Assembly (NCBI GenBank): GCA_021806355.1
Contig: JAJZXT010000102.1
Location: forward strand, 1-22,225
Direction of reading: 5' to 3'
DNA length: 22,225 nucleotides
From: Thermoplasmata archaeon
GTDB lineage: Archaea; Thermoplasmatota; Thermoplasmata; Thermoplasmatales; Thermoplasmataceae
Part shown: positions 1-5,554 of the stretch, piece after piece
How positions within the stretch are numbered: position 1 is the stretch's first letter
How the letters are laid out: the number at the start of each line of letters is the position of its first letter
Notes under the pieces: generated by a model
The model's input: only the letters and a program-made list of their open reading frames with translations
What the model was told of the DNA's origin: nothing
Database searches by the model: none
Translations under genes and position numbers: made by a program

Positions 1-72
1 AACCCGGATAAAATTGAGCGGGTCTGGAGGGGTGTGCCTAATTTTGTTCGATTTACGGGGGCTGTTTCATAA
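1..72 (+). CDS. C-terminal end of an unidentified protein (5' end outside window)
   Basis: Frame 1 is open from the first base and ends at a TAA at 70-72, giving 23 residues rich in Val, Phe and Arg (it ends FTGAVS). The stop overlaps the ATG of the next small gene in a TAATG arrangement, which suggests translational coupling and supports this being a real gene end. No family can be recognised from so short a tail. Confidence 0.45.
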   Translation, partial: NPDKIERVWRGVPNFVRFTGAVS

Positions 73-200
73 TGCCTTCTTTTTCAAATTTTTATAAATC
101 AATTTCACAATCTATTATTCAAAAGCTTGACGAAGAATTCAGGTTGACATTCTGGAGAGAGCCTTCGTCTTTTGAAGAACTCCTGGAGGTACTGGAATGA
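72..200 (+). CDS. Small 42-residue protein of unknown function
   Basis: The reading frame starts with ATG at 72, inside the TAATG overlap with the preceding gene, and ends at TGA 198-200. The product is short, acidic at its C-terminus (FEELLEVLE) and predicted helical. Its stop overlaps the ATGATG start of the next gene, so three consecutive frames are linked by stop/start overlaps as in a compact operon. There is no hydrophobic segment and no recognisable motif. The coupling on both sides is the main reason to believe it is coding. The upstream ribosome binding site is weak. Confidence 0.45.
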   Translation: MPSFSNFYKSISQSIIQKLDEEFRLTFWREPSSFEELLEVLE

Positions 201-487
201 TGGAAACATTCGACCTAAGACAGATCCCTGACCCCCAGACCAGGCTCGACAGGTTTATGGATGGGATGAATGGTGAGATTGTTTATCCTGAGAAAGTTTC
301 CTGGCTGTTCTTTGACGATATTGTCCAGGCAAACGATGAACTCATAAGGTGGGAATCCAGGCATCCAAAGGATTGTTTCAGGATCTCCTCCAATCCAATC
401 CAGCTTAGGATATCCCTTCCAGTGGATGAGAGGTACAACAGGATTATCCATGAAAAAAATATTGAGAATAAGAGGAGGCACTACTGA
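197..487 (+). CDS. Hypothetical 96-residue soluble protein
   Basis: The start at 197 lies seven bases after a GGAGGT ribosome binding site (184-189) and overlaps the stop of the previous gene, so 197 is preferred over the in-frame ATG at 200. The product is soluble and mixed in charge, with a Trp/Phe-rich centre (SWLFFDD) and a basic C-terminus (KNIENKRRHY). No known domain is recognised. It is the last gene before a 255-bp AT-rich gap, so it probably closes the leftmost operon. The role is unknown. Confidence 0.6.
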   Translation: MMETFDLRQIPDPQTRLDRFMDGMNGEIVYPEKVSWLFFDDIVQANDELIRWESRHPKDCFRISSNPIQLRISLPVDERYNRIIHEKNIENKRRHY

Positions 488-742
488 TGGCAAACATAGT
501 GAATCACAGTGCCGTATTTTTGTATATACATAATTCAGATTTTTTCAATTGCTTACAGAAGCCCAATTTTACTGCTTTCAGGAATTACGTATATACGAAA
601 TTAAAAACAGGCATATCTAAAAAACTCAGTATTTCTCTATCTCTCTATCAATTAATTATATATATAATATATATAATCTATTCTTCTTTCTTCTTCTCTC
701 TCTACTTTTCTTTTTTTTATTTTTTAAGAGGATGTGAGATCC
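488..742 (+). promoter_or_regulatory. AT-rich control region with two GTATATAC palindromes upstream of the RHH gene
   Basis: This gene-free stretch contains TGTATATACA at 521-530 and CGTATATACG at 588-597. Both are perfect 10-bp palindromes sharing the core GTATATAC, with centres 67 bp apart. They are followed by an alternating TA element at about 655-675, which could serve as a TATA box. A long pyrimidine tract (about 676-725) comes next and could act as an unstructured leader or as a terminator for the upstream genes. A frame is open across this region (487-756), but its composition looks non-coding. The palindromes are plausible operators for the RHH protein encoded immediately downstream. 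Confidence 0.45.
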
Positions 743-1486
743 ATGGTAAGAGGTAGGCCTCCAGTCAACAAGGAAAAGAGAAGGACCACATCGTTAACAT
801 TGACTGACAGCAACTACGATTACTTCAAGGCCAATGACTTGAATCTGACAAAGATCCTGAACGATTCCATAGATGCAATGCAGCAAATAGACAACTACAA
901 GCTGCATGAACTTGAATCCAAGATCCTGAAGGCCAAAGCGGACCTGAACATATACCAGGAGGAATACAACAAGCTCCAGATTGACATTGAGCAGAAAGAG
1001 GAAATAAGAAGGTCACAGATCATAAACGAGCAGTACGAGGCATATTACCTCAGGAAAATGTATTTTGAAGGAAAGATCAAAAGAAAGCAGGCCCTAGATC
1101 TGTTGGAATCCATAAGGAAGGATGATGCCATAGTTGAGTACTTCCGGGTCGAAGGACGGGATCTGATATGGAAAGGGGAGAAGGCAAAGCTTTCACACAC
1201 TGCCATACTGGTTCTAAGGAATTCAAATGCAGTGAAAACGGATTACGGATATTCAATACCTGAGCCTAAATGGTTCCTTACAGGGGTTGGCCTAAATGAT
1301 CTAACCTTCGACCAGGAACTTATGATTAAAGACCTGGAGAATGGAAATCTTCCTCAGGACCTTCTAGCGGGATATTTTACAAAGTACCATCCACACATAA
1401 CTGCACCAGGACTTGCTAGGCAGATCAGGGAAGAGTACTCCAGGATGCTGATGATTGGAAGCGTTGAATGGAAGGGTGGTGAATGA
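743..1486 (+). CDS. Ribbon-helix-helix DNA-binding regulator with coiled coil
   Basis: The product has about 247 residues. The basic N-terminus (MVRGRPPVNKEKRR) is AT-hook-like. It is followed by TTSLTLTDSNYDYFK and a helix ending in ILNDSIDAM, which is the strand-helix-helix pattern of MetJ/Arc-type RHH proteins of archaeal plasmids and viruses (about residues 14-48). A charged coiled coil (about 47-100) and a C-terminal domain of unknown fold follow. I prefer ATG 743, which has GTGAG a few bases upstream, over the GTG at 734. It heads a five-gene operon with overlapping stops and starts. It probably represses or partitions the element, and may bind the GTATATAC palindromes upstream or the GTTAAC array in the next gene. 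These target assignments are inference. Confidence 0.65.
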   Translation: MVRGRPPVNKEKRRTTSLTLTDSNYDYFKANDLNLTKILNDSIDAMQQIDNYKLHELESKILKAKADLNIYQEEYNKLQIDIEQKEEIRRSQIINEQYEAYYLRKMYFEGKIKRKQALDLLESIRKDDAIVEYFRVEGRDLIWKGEKAKLSHTAILVLRNSNAVKTDYGYSIPEPKWFLTGVGLNDLTFDQELMIKDLENGNLPQDLLAGYFTKYHPHITAPGLARQIREEYSRMLMIGSVEWKGGE

Positions 1487-1836
1487 TGCCTTTCAAGGAT
1501 CCTAAAAAGATGGCCGAGTACATGAGGAAGAGGAGATCCGAGAGCAAGAAGGTTAACAAGGTCAACGTTAACCCTGTTAACCCTAAGCGTAAACCCGTTA
1601 ACCATAAAGCAAGGTTAACGCAAACGAATGTTAACCCGTTAACCCAGAGTGTTAACCCTCAAAACGAGAGGTATCTTCTTTCCTTCAGCCGGAACAAGTA
1701 CCAGTATGTGCTGTATTCTGTTGATTCTTCAGGAACAAGGAGCCTGATAAGAAGCTGCAGGAAGAACGAGGTCCTTAAATTGGGCCCTTGTGAAATAGAA
1801 CTTACCTGGGGGCCTGAAGTGGAGGTGAAGGAATGA
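1483..1836 (+). CDS. Small basic protein carrying a GTTAAC-rich segment
   Basis: The product has 117 residues. The N-terminus begins MPFKDPKKMAEYMRKRR, a pattern often seen at the start of small phage and plasmid proteins. A low-complexity segment (about residues 24-58) follows with repeated Val-Asn/Asn-Pro pairs, and then a more ordered C-terminal domain (about 62-117) with NERYLLSFSRN and a possible beta-rich fold. The start is ATG 1483 or 1486, both next to GGTGGTGA. The first overlaps the stop of the RHH gene. The central segment is encoded by DNA packed with GTTAAC sites, which may matter more than the amino acids. The molecular function is unknown. Confidence 0.6.
   Translation: MMPFKDPKKMAEYMRKRRSESKKVNKVNVNPVNPKRKPVNHKARLTQTNVNPLTQSVNPQNERYLLSFSRNKYQYVLYSVDSSGTRSLIRSCRKNEVLKLGPCEIELTWGPEVEVKE
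1552..1656. repeat. Cluster of eight GTTAAC palindromes (possible iterons or protein-binding array)
   Basis: GTTAAC occurs at 1552, 1567, 1576, 1597, 1614, 1630, 1638 and 1651, and a variant GTCAAC sits at 1561. Most copies extend to GTTAACC. Six copies read in frame as Val-Asn. The copies at 1614 and 1638 lie in another frame and encode Leu-Thr. The hexamer is therefore kept at the DNA level regardless of the amino acids, as expected for binding sites. Spacing is irregular (15, 9, 21, 17, 16, 8 and 13 bp), so they are not classical equal-length iterons. Confidence 0.6.
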
Positions 1837-2117
1837 TCCAGATGCATTTTGGAATAGAAGACTGGACAGATCTTGCACAAGAATCTCCGGAAGAATTTAT
1901 CCGGGAAGTTGAGAGGAGATATCCTGACATGCCAGGAATGTTCAGGAAATTTATTTCCCTGATTAAAGAAGGGGAGAGAGCAGGCAAGGAATTTTCCAGG
2001 AAGAAGTACCCATCAATGGAATCCATAAAACCAGGAGACTGGATAGTGAAGCCATACCAGGAATACATGGTTGATGTACTGAAGAAATGCGTTAAAAAAG
2101 GAAGGTTGGAAAAATGA
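1833..2117 (+). CDS. Hypothetical 94-residue protein
   Basis: The ATG at 1833 overlaps the previous stop (ATGA) and is preceded by GGAGGTGAAGGA. The product is predicted mostly helical and soluble, with an acidic first half (EDWTDLAQESPEEFIREVE) and a lysine-rich C-terminus (KKCVKKGRLEK). No known family is recognised. It is the third gene of the early operon, and its own stop overlaps the start of the resolvase-like gene, so a replication or recombination accessory role is possible but unproven. Confidence 0.55.
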   Translation: MIQMHFGIEDWTDLAQESPEEFIREVERRYPDMPGMFRKFISLIKEGERAGKEFSRKKYPSMESIKPGDWIVKPYQEYMVDVLKKCVKKGRLEK

Positions 2118-2632
2118 ATGAAGTGAAATCTGTTACTTCATTAACAAAAATAAAAAAGGTCAACATAGGAAACAACAGGAAAAACGGTAAGAGGTATGAA
2201 GGGGAACTTATCAAGGTTCTCAAAAAGAATGGCCTGTCTGCAAGGCTTGGAAGGTCCAACGAAGAAGGGGATGTAATACTCCCTGACTTCGGAATTATTA
2301 TAGAGGCTAAGTCAACCAGCCTCAAGGACAGATACAGGATCTCGAAATCGCCTGACCAGTATTTCAGGCTTTTGAAGCTCAGCCAGGAAGTATGGTTTGC
2401 CATCAGGTACAAAGGGAATGGATTGGAAGGGTGGAGGTTCCACCGCATACCTGAAACCATCTCAGCCCTGAAAAAGAATGAAGGATACACTCTGAGGGAG
2501 TTTGTCTTTATCATAGGGCTCAAAAATGGCTCTGAAACCACTCAAAAGGAAAAAGATGATGAAATACCAGAACTTGATGAAACAAGTCATTCTATTCCCC
2601 TAGAATTGTCAAACAGGAGGGTTGCAGGGTAA
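2114..2632 (+). CDS. Hjc-like Holliday junction resolvase / PD-(D/E)XK nuclease
   Basis: The product has 172 residues. Residues 25-66 carry the archaeal Hjc pattern: GKRYEGELIKVLKKNG with Glu29, ARLGRSN, GDVILPDFG with Asp53, and IIIEAKST with Glu64 and Lys66. Together these form the metal site of the resolvase fold. Hjc enzymes are dimeric nucleases that cut four-way DNA junctions. Viral and plasmid copies resolve replication or recombination intermediates. Cellular Hjc is about 120-140 residues, and this copy has an extra acidic tail (about 135-172). The start overlaps the upstream stop (ATGA). A general PD-(D/E)XK nuclease is the alternative. Confidence 0.75.
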   Translation: MNEVKSVTSLTKIKKVNIGNNRKNGKRYEGELIKVLKKNGLSARLGRSNEEGDVILPDFGIIIEAKSTSLKDRYRISKSPDQYFRLLKLSQEVWFAIRYKGNGLEGWRFHRIPETISALKKNEGYTLREFVFIIGLKNGSETTQKEKDDEIPELDETSHSIPLELSNRRVAG

Positions 2633-2898
2633 TGATGGAGAAGCAGATGTTACTTGGAGATAGAATTGAGGTCAAGATGGAAGTTCAACTCGACTCGTTG
2701 GATAAAGCCATCATGGAGATATTCACTGAGCACCCCTCATGGCATTTCAAGGCTCACCAAATCCGCACAATCCTTGAATATAAGAACATACACATTAATC
2801 ATGCTCAACTGACCAAAAGGCTGGATTTTCTAGCAATAACAACAATCTTATCAAAAAGGAAAGGGAACAGAGTCTACTCTTATTATCTCAATTTTTGA
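2632..2898 (+). CDS. Winged-helix-like DNA-binding protein
   Basis: The product has 88 residues. Residues about 22-88 (LDKAIMEIFTEHPSWHFKAHQIRTIL, split here by helices, then HAQLTKRLDFLAITTIL and a KGNRVYSYYL wing) follow a helix-turn-helix plus beta-hairpin pattern typical of small archaeal winged-helix regulators. The start at 2632 overlaps the previous stop in TAATG. ATG 2635 in the same frame is an alternative. As the last gene of the early operon and the one facing the large control region, it is a candidate regulator of the downstream structural operon. That is inferred from position only. Confidence 0.5.
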   Translation: MMEKQMLLGDRIEVKMEVQLDSLDKAIMEIFTEHPSWHFKAHQIRTILEYKNIHINHAQLTKRLDFLAITTILSKRKGNRVYSYYLNF

Positions 2899-3012
2899 CA
2901 AAAATAATGAACTTTATTTTAATTAACAATTATTCAGATACATTCAAATTCTACATAAAAACATCCTTATGGTTTAATAATTACAAATAAAAGGTTGCCC
3001 AAAAAAAGACAG

Positions 3013-3052
3013 AATATTTATATGTCATAAAGTATTATACACATTTATGACA
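3013..3052 (+). promoter_or_regulatory. TATA box with overlapping 9-bp inverted-repeat operator
   Basis: An AT-rich TATA-like element (AATATTTATAT, 3013-3022) is followed immediately by TGTCATAAA (3023-3031), a 12-bp spacer, and its exact reverse complement TTTATGACA (3044-3052). The expected transcription start, about 25 bp after the TATA centre, falls inside this inverted repeat, so a bound protein would block initiation. A further partial copy, ATATGTCA, follows at about 3054. It lies just upstream of the GGTGGTGAT ribosome binding site of the 28-residue membrane peptide and probably drives that gene and perhaps the large operon. The surrounding gap (2899-3321) is very AT-rich and otherwise shows only that small gene. 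Confidence 0.55.
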
Positions 3053-3075
3053 AATATGTCAGGTGGTGATATAAA

Positions 3076-3162
3076 ATGTATTTCCTTGAAAAAGTAATTT
3101 ATGCAATATATGGTTCTATGCTATTATTTGCAGCAATTCTTACGTTTATTGCGTATTATTAA
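3076..3162 (+). CDS. 28-residue single-span membrane peptide
   Basis: ATG 3076 follows a strong GGTGGTGAT ribosome binding site (3063-3071) with good spacing. The frame encodes MYFLEKVIYAIYGSMLLFA and continues hydrophobic to a TAA at 3160-3162. Almost the whole product is one membrane-spanning helix. The start lies just downstream of a promoter-like TATA and inverted-repeat element. The role is unknown. Possibilities include a small structural membrane peptide, a regulator of the membrane operon, or a toxin-like peptide. Confidence 0.55.
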   Translation: MYFLEKVIYAIYGSMLLFAAILTFIAYY

Positions 3163-3321
3163 ATTAAAACAAAACAAGTCCAACAGTTTTAATCGCAAAG
3201 ATAGCTAAGAATAAAAGAAGAATTTGTGGCTTATTCATCAATTTACTCTGCCTAGAATAGCCATCCTGCAATGTCACTGTTGCTGTTACACCATTAAAAC
3301 AAATTGCGCCCTATAAAAGTA

Positions 3322-4689
3322 ATGGCAACAACTAAACGAGTCAATAAGGCTCATCCTAGACTGGCCCTGAGAAAAAGCCACATGGGGATGGATCTGGCCG
3401 CAATAATCCTGGCCTCCGTACTTTCCCTGTTATTTGTCGTGGCAATGTTCGCAAGGCCCACCATAACCATAGCACATGGAAAGGTGCTTTACCTGGACGG
3501 GATCATTGCAGCTGCAATCATCCTTGGAGCCATGGTATGGGCACTCATTGAAGCGCTGACCCCTCCTGGTGGAATCATATCACTGGTATGGAGGGCAGGC
3601 CTCGGCATCATTGCAGGTGGAGCTGCAGGTGCTTACATCGGCTACAGCTTTGACTTCACCCAGTACATCATTATTCCGCTGTTCCACGGAAACTTCTATG
3701 CACAGATCTATGCTATTGCAATCCTGGTGTTTGGGTTCGCCTGCATATGGGATGCTGCATGGTCCCACAGGCACGGATACATGGGCCAGAAAGCAAAGAA
3801 CGCCAAAGCGTCAGGATTCAAGGAAACCGGAAGATCTAAGGGATACAGGAAAATGGTTGCGCTCCTTCTGGGCCTCATATTCGTATTTTTGATGATCCCC
3901 GCATCCGGCTATGCTGGAACTGCGATATCATCGCTGAACGACCACAACGGGATATATTTCCCCGTGACATCATTCTCGGGAAAGACACCTTCGGGAAATG
4001 TCTCCTCATCTTCCTTCTCCAGCACTAACACTGGGGTATGGGCAATATCCAACACAACCCTGGCAAGCTCATCTTCATCAGGGCTCTTAACCTTCGTCGG
4101 CTCATTCCATGGATATCTGCCCACATACATCACGAAAAACTCCACAGGAGCAAACATAACCAACTACATCCAGACTGCATACATCACCAGCAACCTGACC
4201 GTAGGGTACCTTTCCATGGATGTTGTCCAGGACATCTACCTGTCCATGCTAATCCCGGGTGAATACAACATTACCCTGGGAACCGGGAACGCTACTGATT
4301 TCACGCCCCTCATGTCAATCTCCCACAACCATACGATGAATGTCACCTATGATACAGGACCCTCGGGCGGAATGGCCATAGTCTCTCCTAACTTGATTTC
4401 ACACGGCATAACCATCACATCATTCAATTTTGCAATCTCTCCCGCAATGCTCACAGGGAACCAGTCCCATACCATTTCCTTCAGGGTGCAGACTCACAAT
4501 CAGACCGAGATTTCAATGTACTACTTTGCAGTCGGTGCAACCTCACCCACTCTGATAGGCCCACTGCAGCTGGAGGATGTCGGATACGTGATAGGGGCCC
4601 TTATGACACTCCTTGCAGCAATGCTTGAGATCCCCTGGATTGATCTAAAGCCGCTGCCGGGAGTCAGGGGCAGGAGGTCGAGGGCATGA
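3322..4689 (+). CDS. Six-span membrane protein with a Ser/Thr/Asn-rich ectodomain
   Basis: The product has 455 residues from ATG 3322, which is preferred over the in-frame TTG at 3304. No clear ribosome binding site is present, so the message may be leaderless. Hydrophobic spans lie at about 24-44, 60-78, 92-108, 128-147 and 177-197, and a last one at about 428-446 precedes a basic tail (RGRRSRA). Between spans five and six is a 230-residue domain full of Ser/Thr and N-glycosylation sequons (NVS, NTT, NST, NLT, NIT), presumably outside the cell. It is the first gene of the 13-gene operon and overlaps the next by ATGA. The family is unknown. A virion or vesicle membrane protein or an assembly platform is plausible. 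Confidence 0.65.
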   Translation: MATTKRVNKAHPRLALRKSHMGMDLAAIILASVLSLLFVVAMFARPTITIAHGKVLYLDGIIAAAIILGAMVWALIEALTPPGGIISLVWRAGLGIIAGGAAGAYIGYSFDFTQYIIIPLFHGNFYAQIYAIAILVFGFACIWDAAWSHRHGYMGQKAKNAKASGFKETGRSKGYRKMVALLLGLIFVFLMIPASGYAGTAISSLNDHNGIYFPVTSFSGKTPSGNVSSSSFSSTNTGVWAISNTTLASSSSSGLLTFVGSFHGYLPTYITKNSTGANITNYIQTAYITSNLTVGYLSMDVVQDIYLSMLIPGEYNITLGTGNATDFTPLMSISHNHTMNVTYDTGPSGGMAIVSPNLISHGITITSFNFAISPAMLTGNQSHTISFRVQTHNQTEISMYYFAVGATSPTLIGPLQLEDVGYVIGALMTLLAAMLEIPWIDLKPLPGVRGRRSRA

Positions 4690-4982
4690 GTTCAACCGGA
4701 TTCAACATCGGCTCAATCCTCAAACCCATTTTTTCTTCTTTCAATTACTTCCTCCTAAGCATAGTCCAGGCATTTTCCGGACTGTTTACAACTATCTTCG
4801 GATCCTTCGGAAATGCAACTGCAATCATGTTCACATCTTTCGGTGCATCCACCACATCGTACGGCATAGCAGCTCCCATAGTGTTCGTAGGATCCCTGGG
4901 CGGTGCGATCATTGTGGCATTCGGAGTGTTCATGATCGTGGGCCCGGAAAAAGACATAACTGAAGCGGAGGATGATCTGTAA
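4686..4982 (+). CDS. Small two-span membrane protein, tandem paralogue 1
   Basis: The product has 98 residues, coupled to the preceding gene by an ATGA overlap. Two long hydrophobic segments (about residues 20-52 and 60-84) are separated by a Ser/Thr/Gly turn, and the C-terminus is acidic (KDITEAEDDL). It shares with the next two genes the phrase S-(I/V)-x-Q-A-(F/L), here LLSIVQAFSG, a Gly/Pro turn, and a terminal segment of the type GVFMIVGPEKD. Length and topology recall small membrane-embedded coat or matrix proteins of enveloped or filamentous viruses. This comparison is inference. Confidence 0.6.
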   Translation: MSSTGFNIGSILKPIFSSFNYFLLSIVQAFSGLFTTIFGSFGNATAIMFTSFGASTTSYGIAAPIVFVGSLGGAIIVAFGVFMIVGPEKDITEAEDDL

Positions 4983-5237
4983 TTGTCCTTTTCGGGGGAG
5001 ATCTTCGGGGAGCTGGGGGGATTCCTCATTGCCTTTCTGAAACTGCTTGGCTCGTTCTTCCAGTCCATCCTTTTTTCCATCGGCCAGGCCTTCTCTTCCA
5101 TCATTTTCTCATCCATTGTGCCTGCAGGCCTGCTTGGGCCATCCCTTATGGTGTTCACCTTTGGCATGACATTCGCAGTGGCCATGGGGGCATTTGCCTT
5201 CGTGAAAGGCGTTGGGGACGTAACAGGTGATCCCTGA
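4983..5237 (+). CDS. Small two-span membrane protein, tandem paralogue 2
   Basis: The product has 84 residues. The only good start is TTG at 4983, directly after the preceding TAA, with GGAGGATGAT as ribosome binding site within the previous gene. It has the same layout as its neighbours: a hydrophobic first half with LFSIGQAFSS, a Gly/Pro turn (PAGLLGP), a second hydrophobic span, and the tail FVKGVGDVTGDP. The tight packing between two related genes supports it being coding despite the TTG. It is probably a structural membrane protein made in a fixed ratio with its paralogues. Confidence 0.6.
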   Translation: MSFSGEIFGELGGFLIAFLKLLGSFFQSILFSIGQAFSSIIFSSIVPAGLLGPSLMVFTFGMTFAVAMGAFAFVKGVGDVTGDP

Positions 5238-5554
5238 TGGCATGGTATTCCAACCCATTCCTTCCTTGGAACTGGCCTGCCGATGTGACCAAGTCCTACA
5301 TTGGCCAGCTTGAGTTCTCCCTGGAATATCTCCTCTACTCCTTTCTCAATACAATTCTCTCAGTGGTGCAGGCCCTGCTTTCCGGCATAGAATTCGCTTT
5401 CAGCGGATTCCTGCTCGTAGTGGTGCTTTCATTCCAGGCAATGGGGCCCCTGGGCCTCCCTCTCTTCACAGGCCTTTTCATCGTCACAGCAGGCATAGGA
5501 ATGGATCTCTTCCACTTCGCAAAGGACATACCCATAGTTGGTGATTTTATATGA
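5237..5554 (+). CDS. Small two-span membrane protein, tandem paralogue 3
   Basis: The product has 105 residues. The ATG shares one base with the previous stop (TGATG), and GGTGATCC lies just upstream. An aromatic N-terminus (MAWYSNPFLPWNWP) is followed by a span with ILSVVQALLSG, a Gly/Pro turn (AMGPLGLPL) and a second span ending FAKDIPIVGDFI. The motif order matches the two preceding genes, suggesting tandem duplication. It overlaps the large surface-protein gene by ATGA. It may be a membrane partner or anchor for that surface protein. Confidence 0.6.
   Translation: MAWYSNPFLPWNWPADVTKSYIGQLEFSLEYLLYSFLNTILSVVQALLSGIEFAFSGFLLVVVLSFQAMGPLGLPLFTGLFIVTAGIGMDLFHFAKDIPIVGDFI

Noticed and set aside
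487..756. 89-residue open frame coupled by TGATG to the preceding gene
   Set aside because: Most of it is encoded by TA repeats and a pyrimidine tract, giving runs of Ile, Tyr, Ser and Phe. It overlaps the RHH start and the palindromes, so it is more likely a control region.
2092..2541. 149-residue reverse-strand frame
   Set aside because: It lies opposite the Hjc-like gene, whose catalytic motif is clear. It has no ribosome binding site and a biased composition.
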